This document shows positions 53,944 to 61,400 of a stretch of DNA of 64,000 nt, piece by piece. Location: assembly GCA_964553325.1 (NCBI GenBank), contig CAZKKI010000070.1, positions 13,050 through 77,049 of the forward strand, given 5' to 3'. This stretch comes from BMS3ABIN04 sp964553325. GTDB taxonomy: Bacteria; Bacteroidota; Ignavibacteria; Ignavibacteriales; Melioribacteraceae. Under the pieces are notes generated by a model that had not been told where the DNA came from, did not search any database, and saw only the letters and a program-made list of their open reading frames with translations. The position numbers were made by a program, and so were the translations under genes. Numbering within the stretch: position 1 is the first letter of the stretch; the number at the start of each line of letters is the position of its first letter.

Positions 53944-54210
53944 CAATTATGCAAATCATACCAAATGGTAAATTATTTTTACAATTTTCTTCTCTATAAT
54001 GGACTTTAACGTACTAATAATTTCACCGAAATAATTTGCAAGCCGGAAAGAAAAGAATAAATAATCGAATTTAAGCGGATGATCGAATAGATTAAACGGA
54101 CAAAAATACTTTGTCCATACAATTATAAGTAACGTGGTGACAAAAAAACGATGGAACAAAAATGAAATTCAATAATCGGAATTAATTATTACTTAGAATT
54201 AAATTAGTTG

Positions 54211-55050
54211 TTAACTTAAATAATCTAATAATAAACTGATTTTATCTTTCAATTCTTTTCTGTTAACAATCATATCTACAAAACCTTTTTCCAACAGGAA
54301 TTCCGATCTTTGAAATCCTTTAGGAAGATCCCGTCCGATTGTTTGTTTAATTACACGCGGACCCGCAAAGCCGATCAATGCTTTCGGTTCGGCAATGTTG
54401 ATATCACCGAGCATTGCATAACTTGCGGTTGTTCCACCCGTAGTAGGATCGGTCAACACCGAAATGTAAGGAATGTGAGCTTCCGCCAATCTGGTTAAAC
54501 GCGCACTTGTTTTTGCCAACTGCATAAGAGAAAGAGCGCCTTCCATCATTCGCGCGCCTCCGCTTTGAGAAACAATTATCAAAGGGATTTTATTTTCGAG
54601 AGCTTTATCTATAATTCTCGCTATTTTTTCACCAACAACCGAGCCCATACTTCCGCCGATAAATTTAAAATCCATTGCGGCAAAAGCCACCTTTTTACCG
54701 TTAATTTTTCCTATACCGGTTCTCACTGCATCGTTTAACCCGGTTTTTTTCATAGTTGCTTTCAATCGTTCATTGTAGTCTTTCGTATCAACAAATTCCA
54801 ACGGATTTGCCGAGCGCATTTTCTTTTCCGTTTCTTTGAACGAATTTTCGTCGAGTAATATTTTAATGTATTCTGCGCTTCCTATTCTAAAATGATTATT
54901 ACATTTCAAGCATACCCAAGAGTTAACTTCCAGTTGCTTTACGTGTAATAGCTCACCGCACTCATCGCATTTAATCCATTGTCCATCGGGAATAACGGTT
55001 TTTTTTGAAGTCGGTGCAATATGTTTTTTCGAACGATTAAACCAGCCCAT
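54211..55050 (-). CDS. accD: Acetyl-CoA carboxylase carboxyltransferase subunit beta
   Basis: Transfers CO2 from carboxybiotin to acetyl-CoA, giving malonyl-CoA for fatty acids; works with AccA. 279 residues. The N-terminal zinc finger is KCDECGELLHVKQL plus VCLKCNNHF. GGSMGSVVGEKIARIIDKAL, VSQSGGARMMEGALSLMQLAK and DPTTGGTTASYAMLGDI are the crotonase-fold CoA-binding blocks. Its start shares one base with the previous stop. Confidence 0.96.
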   Translation of the reverse strand: MGWFNRSKKHIAPTSKKTVIPDGQWIKCDECGELLHVKQLEVNSWVCLKCNNHFRIGSAEYIKILLDENSFKETEKKMRSANPLEFVDTKDYNERLKATMKKTGLNDAVRTGIGKINGKKVAFAAMDFKFIGGSMGSVVGEKIARIIDKALENKIPLIIVSQSGGARMMEGALSLMQLAKTSARLTRLAEAHIPYISVLTDPTTGGTTASYAMLGDINIAEPKALIGFAGPRVIKQTIGRDLPKGFQRSEFLLEKGFVDMIVNRKELKDKISLLLDYLS

Positions 55051-55760
55051 TATTTTTTACCTTTAATAATATTTGCAAATAACGTTATAGTTTCGACGGG
55101 ATGTTGGGGATCGTTTGAATAAATCGATACTGTTCGTGAAATTTTACCGCTTCTTTTCGAACTATCGAATTTTACATTGAGCCAACCCGAACCGCCGGGC
55201 ATAATTCTGCTATCGCTCATTAATGCGGCGGTACATCCGCAGCTTGAAACCACTTTTTTAATAACCAATGGTTTTTTGCCCTCGTTTATAACACGAACTT
55301 TGAATTCGACGACTTTACCTTCATTTACATTGCCCAAGTTAAATCTTTTACTGGAAAGTTTGATTTTTGGTACTTCGTTTTTGTCGTCTTCCAAAACGGT
55401 TGCCGTAAAAGTTAATCTCAATTCGGGTTTCTGCGGATCATTAGTGAAAACATAAACATGTTTTCGTTGAATTCCTTTTCTTCTGTCCGTATTGAACGAA
55501 ACTTTTATTTTAGCGAAATCGCCCGGTTTAATTATATCCTTCGACGGTTGGGCCACTGTACATCCGCACGATGCTTTTACTTTCTTTATTACCAAATCGG
55601 CATTACCGTTATTCTTTATAACAAATTCATGCGAAACGGTTGTATTTTGCTTTACTTTCCCAAAATCGTATTTATCGTTTTGAACGGATACTTTAGGACC
55701 CGCAAACTGCGCCAACAATGAAGTGGACACAAATAAAAACGCTAAAAATGCATTTTTCAT
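55050..55760 (-). CDS. Secreted protein with two DUF1573 domains
   Basis: 236 residues: signal peptide (about 1-18, ends LLAQ), then two similar Ig-like DUF1573 domains (about 22-117 and 130-232). Each has the strand pattern FG.V..G..V...F.I.N.G...L.I and a CGCT motif (C65-x-C67 in the first). The domain is common in Bacteroidota surface proteins; its role is not settled. It overlaps tsaB by four bases and accD by one, so it is co-expressed with both, probably for no functional reason. Confidence 0.88.
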   Translation of the reverse strand: MKNAFLAFLFVSTSLLAQFAGPKVSVQNDKYDFGKVKQNTTVSHEFVIKNNGNADLVIKKVKASCGCTVAQPSKDIIKPGDFAKIKVSFNTDRRKGIQRKHVYVFTNDPQKPELRLTFTATVLEDDKNEVPKIKLSSKRFNLGNVNEGKVVEFKVRVINEGKKPLVIKKVVSSCGCTAALMSDSRIMPGGSGWLNVKFDSSKRSGKISRTVSIYSNDPQHPVETITLFANIIKGKK

Positions 55761-56407
55761 TGCCCTTTCCTCGGAATAAATTTTTTAATGTAATCAGGTT
55801 CCATATAATCGAAATTATAAGTTAATAAATCTTTGCCAAAAATATAAGCCCACTCAGCAACAAATTTTGCGGAAGGCACCGGTAAAAAAATTCCCGTATT
55901 ATTTTCCAAATAATTTCCAAAAACAATTTCATTTTCATTTCTATACTTTTCAAATTCGCTTTTATTTATAACGGTGACATCCGTTATTACATCGTATCCG
56001 AAATCATCTTTTTTCTTAAATTTTGTAAAAAATATTTCCGTTGTATTTAAAATGTTGGCAATTATAAAAACCGTATTTACCGGTAGATACTTCGAAATTT
56101 CGAGAGCAAGCGCGTGAAACGTTTTTACAGGAACTATCGGTAATCCGGAGCCGAAAGCCAAACCCTTTGCTGCGGACATTCCGATTCGTAACCCCGTAAA
56201 TGAACCCGGACCCACGGAAACGGCAATCGCTTTAAGATTTTTTAATTCCGTTTCGCTTAGTTCCAATAAATTTTCTACGGCAAGCATTAGTTTTTCGGAG
56301 TGAACATTTTTTTCGGCTATATTTACTTCATAAAAATTTTTCTCGGTTTTTAACAAAGCCACACTGCATAATTCACCGCTTGTTTCTATGGCAAGTAATG
56401 GTATCAT
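55757..56407 (-). CDS. tsaB: tRNA threonylcarbamoyladenosine synthesis protein TsaB
   Basis: 216 residues, ASKHA fold. Partner of TsaD and TsaE in making the t6A base at position 37 of tRNAs that read ANN codons. LAIETSGELCSVALL at the start and AIAVSVGPGSFTGLRIGMSAAKGLAFG are diagnostic. Overlaps tsaE by four bases, the common pairing of these genes. Confidence 0.93.
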   Translation of the reverse strand: MIPLLAIETSGELCSVALLKTEKNFYEVNIAEKNVHSEKLMLAVENLLELSETELKNLKAIAVSVGPGSFTGLRIGMSAAKGLAFGSGLPIVPVKTFHALALEISKYLPVNTVFIIANILNTTEIFFTKFKKKDDFGYDVITDVTVINKSEFEKYRNENEIVFGNYLENNTGIFLPVPSAKFVAEWAYIFGKDLLTYNFDYMEPDYIKKFIPRKGQ

Positions 56408-56829
56408 ATTTTTATTATCTTTATTTCCCTTTTTGATTCGTCGATAAATTTCAAATATATTTCAATTCTGTTTCGCGGTAAAATTTCCGGAAACTTCTCG
56501 CTCCACTCTATAAACAAAACAGCATCCTTGTCGTTCAAATATTCGTAAAAACCTATGTCCATTAGTTCATCGGAATTTTTTAATCTGTAAAAATCAAAAT
56601 GATAAACTTTTAATTTTCCGAAATATTCATTTACAATTGCAAAAGTAGGACTATTAACTTCATTTATCTCAAAATTTTCGCAAACCGATTTTACGAAAAA
56701 CGTTTTGCCCGAACCTAAATCACCGTAAAGACAAATTACGTCGCCCTTTTTCACAATTTTACTAAAATCGGTAGCAATCTTTTTTGTGTCGGTTTCCGAA
56801 TTTAAGATTGCTTTGAACGGCAACTCCAC
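56404..56829 (-). CDS. tsaE: tRNA threonylcarbamoyladenosine synthesis ATPase TsaE
   Basis: 141 residues. LYGDLGSGKTFFVKSV is the Walker A loop, SPTFAIVNEY the switch region, and VYHFDFYRLKNSDEL and FIEWSEKFPEILP the TsaE signature. ATPase that turns over the TsaB-TsaD complex. The stop codon of porX is directly adjacent, so it follows porX in the operon. Confidence 0.94.
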   Translation of the reverse strand: MELPFKAILNSETDTKKIATDFSKIVKKGDVICLYGDLGSGKTFFVKSVCENFEINEVNSPTFAIVNEYFGKLKVYHFDFYRLKNSDELMDIGFYEYLNDKDAVLFIEWSEKFPEILPRNRIEIYLKFIDESKREIKIIKI

Positions 56830-58392
56830 TTAAACTTTACTCTCCATTTTAATTACAGGTAAAATCATCTCTTCCATTGAAATTCCGCCGTGTTGAAACG
56901 TATCTTTATAATAACCGAGATACTTATGATAATCGGTCGGATAAACGAAATAATAATCTTCTTTAGCGATAATATAATTAATTGTTACTCCCCTTTCGGG
57001 CAATTTGTATTGAAGCGGTTTCCGGATAAAAACGGCGTGTTTATCATCTACTTTTAAGTTTCTACCGTATTTAAATCTTAAATTTTTAGAAGCTTCCCTA
57101 TCGCCCAAAACTTTTGCACCCCTGTGCACCCGAATGCTGCCGTGATCCGTCGTAATAATTACTCTTGCATTTTTCATTTCCGCAATTTTTTTCAACGTAC
57201 CGAAAAGCGAAGAATGAATAAACCAACTGTTTGTAAGCGAACGGTACGCCGCTTCGTCCGGAGCTATTTCTTTAAGTATATCGGAATCGGAACGACCGTG
57301 AACGAGCATATCCAAGAAGTTAACAACAACAGCCATAAAATGTGTATTCTTATGAGAAACGATATTTTGTTCGAATGCACGCCCAACCGCCGGATCGATA
57401 ATTTTCATATACTTCAAATCCGTTTTCAATTTAATTCTGTTCCTATCCAGCAAATACTGTAACAGTTCTTTCTCGTATTTATTTTGACTGTGTTCGTCGT
57501 CTTTCCCTGTTTTCCACAATTCAGGGTATTGTTTCTCAATTTCCGAAGGGTAAAGTCCGCTGAACAATGCATTTCTCGAGTAAGGCGTAGCCGTGGGAAT
57601 AATCGAGTAATAAAAATCTTTACTGATATTAAAATAATCGAGTAAATTTTTTTCAATAACAAACCATTGATCCATTCGTAAACAATCGAGCACGAAAAAG
57701 AAAACGGGACCTTCGGCATTTCTTATTTCGTCGAAAACGTACTTGTTCATGATTTGCGGAGATAAAACAGGCGCGTTTTCTCCGCTTTCAAGCCAATCCA
57801 AATAATTTCTTTCCACAAATTTGGAAAATTCTTTGTTGCTTTCTTTTCTCTGTTCGTTCAGCATTTGTCTTAAACCGGTTTCGGGGTGACTGTCAAGTTC
57901 CAAATCCCAATTAACCAATTCCAAATACAAGTTTATCCATTCCTTGTAGTCCAGATTGTCCATTAATTTTCTTGAAATTTCGTTAAACGCTTGCAGATAA
58001 TCTTTCGCTACATGTTCACCGGAAATTTTTTTGCTTTCCAATAATTTTTTGCAAACCAGCAAGACTTGTGAAGGCAGTACAGGTTTAATTAAGTAATCGG
58101 CAATCTTACTTCCGATTGCATCGTTCATTAAAGATTCTTCTTCGCTTTTAGTTACCATAACAACGGGAACATTGGGATCGATGTCTTTAATTTTTGAAAG
58201 GGTTTCCAAGCCTCCCATACCCGGCATCATCTCGTCGAGGAAAATCAAATCGTAGTGGGTATCTTGTATTTTATCAATTGCATCGAAACCGTTCGCCGAA
58301 GTATCTACATCGTATCCTTTTTCGGTTAAAAAAATTATATGCGAACGTAGCAATTCGATTTCATCGTCTATCCATAAAATTTTATTTTTCAT
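56830..58392 (-). CDS. porX: PorX-like response regulator with PglZ-type effector domain
   Basis: 520 residues. Receiver domain (about 1-120) with acidic pair D9/D10, phosphorylated Asp D53 (IFLDEMMPGMGG), Ser/Thr and the lysine in YLIKPVLPSQV. Then a helical linker (about 130-200) and a PglZ/alkaline-phosphatase-like domain (about 215-515): FVLDCLRMDQW, SIIPTATPYSRNALFSGLYPSEIE, ITTDHGSIRVHRGAKV. PorX, with sensor PorY, controls type IX secretion genes in Porphyromonas; the phosphatase-like domain is reported to act on small phosphates. No histidine kinase is next to it. It starts ten bases before the sprA stop on the map, i.e. directly downstream of sprA. Confidence 0.92.
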   Translation of the reverse strand: MKNKILWIDDEIELLRSHIIFLTEKGYDVDTSANGFDAIDKIQDTHYDLIFLDEMMPGMGGLETLSKIKDIDPNVPVVMVTKSEEESLMNDAIGSKIADYLIKPVLPSQVLLVCKKLLESKKISGEHVAKDYLQAFNEISRKLMDNLDYKEWINLYLELVNWDLELDSHPETGLRQMLNEQRKESNKEFSKFVERNYLDWLESGENAPVLSPQIMNKYVFDEIRNAEGPVFFFVLDCLRMDQWFVIEKNLLDYFNISKDFYYSIIPTATPYSRNALFSGLYPSEIEKQYPELWKTGKDDEHSQNKYEKELLQYLLDRNRIKLKTDLKYMKIIDPAVGRAFEQNIVSHKNTHFMAVVVNFLDMLVHGRSDSDILKEIAPDEAAYRSLTNSWFIHSSLFGTLKKIAEMKNARVIITTDHGSIRVHRGAKVLGDREASKNLRFKYGRNLKVDDKHAVFIRKPLQYKLPERGVTINYIIAKEDYYFVYPTDYHKYLGYYKDTFQHGGISMEEMILPVIKMESKV

Positions 58393-58401
58393 TTTCCTTC
58401 C

Positions 58402-61400
58402 TCATTGAATTGTTATGTGAACATCAAGTCCCGCTTCGTTTGTAGTAGTCGGCGGAATTCTCGAAGCTCCTTCCGGTTCAACCGTTGTTCTTTTATAAAA
58501 CAAAGATAATGTAACTTTGGAACTTATAACATATTTTATTCTGGGTTCAATCGATGTTCTAATCGTACCGTCTTGCGGTTTTCCTTCTTCCGTAAAATTA
58601 TCCATTTCGTAAACAATAACGGAGTTTCTACTGCTTGAGTAAGAAAGGGAAATTTCCACGTCGTTTTTAAGCGAAAGTCCGAACATAGGAATACTGAAAC
58701 CGGATTTGGAAAAACTAGCGGTAAAACTGATATCGCGCGAAAGCGATTCGTTAATATTCCTTGTCGATGCACCGAGATCGAAACTGGATTTGGAAGTGTA
58801 TTTAATCGAAGCGTTAAGGTTTCCGTCCCAAATTCTGTTGAAAGCAAAATTCAATCCGATTAAAGGAGTAAAGCCGTAAGTAATTTTTTGCGTTTGAATT
58901 TGTTTTCTTCCGTCGGGGTCAATTTTCCATCCTTCCGTGTATGCGGAAGTGTAAGCATGGTTAAGTGAAATATTTTGCGCTATGCCCTTCAAGAAAGAAA
59001 GTTTTTCCAAACCGCGCCACGTAATTCTCCAATTCGGTCTGGGAATAAATTTAGCTACATCTTTAAATATCGGTAAATTGGAAAGTAACGGAAAGCTTTC
59101 CATTCCTTCTTGAAATGCCGTGGATAAGTCTTTATCCGGATTAGTAGCATAAATATCATGCACTTCTTTAATTCCCACTTTGGAAAGGAATAACGGGAAG
59201 CTTAAAAACGAACGGTTAATTGTTCCGGTTGAGGTTATGTCATTAATAAACACATTTCCCAAAGAGTCGGTAGTTAAACGAGTGGTCTTGTTTATTCCCC
59301 ACCCAACTTTCCAATTTACATCGATTGTTGCACCTTCCCACAAAGGTCTTGAAGTTTTAAAATCCAAACTATTCTTTTGTGAAAATTTATCGGACAGATT
59401 ACCGTTCGGTGCGCGCGGCCCGATATCGTATGATAAACCCAACATAAATGCACGCGTAGGACCGTTGGCATTACTTTGGTTTATTCCCCAAAAATTAGTG
59501 AACCCCGCATTTTCCGAACGGAGTCCGGAACCCGATTGTGAATTGTTTTGAGAAAAATTAATCGATATTTGATCATAATCGAAAAACATCCATTTTGCAG
59601 CAAGTTTCAGAAAATTCAAAGCTTTGCTAAAGACCGACGGTTTTTGTGGAATTTGCAACGAATCCGGAATATCTTTTTCTTGAATATTTTCTTTTACAAT
59701 ATTTTCATCGTTACCTACGGTTTCTGGTTGTTGATTTGTATTATCTTCGGTATCACGTATAGTTTTTCCCCTGCCACGTCCTCGTCTGCCGCTTGAACTC
59801 TTGTTACGCTTACTTCTACTAAAACTTTTCTTTTTGCTTTTCGACTTTTTAGATTCTTTAAAAAGTGGAGCCGTTAAAGATTTTAATTTAAGAGTCAAAC
59901 TTGCGTTCAAACGGTTTGAAAATCCCGCGCTTCTTCCCAATTCTTCTTGCTGGAAATTATTTTGCCAATTATATGTAACATTATAACTGGCACTTAAATT
60001 AAAAAATCTGTTAATGTTCCACAAAGACGGTAATTTCGGTTTCGTTTTGATTCCAAATGACTGGGAATATCTAAAATCCTTGCCAAAAAACTGACCCGCA
60101 AAAATATCTTTCCAAATATCCCGCTCAGGTCTTTCAATATCATTTTCCGTTAGCAGATGAGCCAACGAAGAAGAGACGTCAACATTATAGTTTAAGTTTA
60201 TATTAAAAAATCCTCCTTCGGTCAGTTTCCAATTAAATTGGAAATTCCGTTTTGCTGTAAAATCCCGTTGTATATTTTCTTTTGCATTTTCCGATCTGCT
60301 TAAATTAGCAGCTCTTTTTCTTGATGCGGCAAAGCTGCTGGAAAAATTACTCGGAGTATAGTAAACTTTTACGTTTCTATAATCTTTGAATATTTTGAAC
60401 AACTCTCCTATAACCGGAATATTGGCTGGATAAAAGAAATTTTCACGGCTAAAATTCAACGAATATTTAGCATTCGCATTCCAAACCCAACTTGTGGAAA
60501 ACACGGTTGAGGGATTTCTACTATACGACTTATTGAAATTGAATCCGAAAGAAAGATTATTGATTATGTCTTTTATATACCACTTTTTAGAAGGTATTTT
60601 TAATTTGACTGAAGGAATCGCCCATGTGTCCGAAACATTTAATGATTGTGCCGTTGTTTTAAGTTCATTAGCTTCCCGCTCCGCTTCGGTTTTGGGAACA
60701 CCTTCTTGCACTCGTTTATCCACAAGTTGTTTTACGGCTTCATCAACATTTACATCCGTTCCCGGTAAATAAAGGGGTCGCGAAACCGATTCGGAGTGAG
60801 AATAGCTAACGCGCAAATTGCTTCCCGAAAGATTAAAAGGTATCAATTTCAGTACGTCGAAATCAACCGAAGCATTCCATCTTCTGTTATCGACCCGGTT
60901 GCCGAATCTTTGATTCAGCTTATGAAAATAAGGATCGGTTTGACTCATATTAAAATTCATGTTCATTAGATCAGCTAATCGTAATGAAGCCGAGCCGCTG
61001 TAAGCCCATCCTTTTGTATCGTCGGCATTTAGAACCCGTAATTCATTTACCCACAAATCCCCCGAAACGGTTTGTGTTCCGTCATCCGGGCTTTGTATGG
61101 GATTTATCACACCAAAAATGAAAAAGTTCAATTTTGTAAGCGTCGGATTTCCTCTTATTCCGTAAAGATGACCCGGTTTGCCCGGAACGGGAATTTGAAA
61201 AAGGGAATCGGGATTATTTCGCAATTGCTTAATCGCCGTTAATTCCGAAAACAATATTGCAATTTCATTCCAGCCGGCTTTAACAGGTTGTCTGTATTCG
61301 TAAAAGTTTGCCGTATCGGAACCGAAGCGGAAATAAACTTCCGCACCATATTCGTTTTCATTTACATAATGGGATATGGAACCTACGCTTTGATCCAAAT

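Noticed and set aside
53956..54159. 67-codon minus-strand ORF between argC and accD
   Set aside because: No ribosome site, low-complexity hydrophobic and aromatic translation, no recognisable motif.
59760..59850. Lys/Arg/Ser-rich stretch in sprA as a possible frameshift or inserted sequence
   Set aside because: The reading frame continues without a break on both sides; it is more likely a flexible loop.
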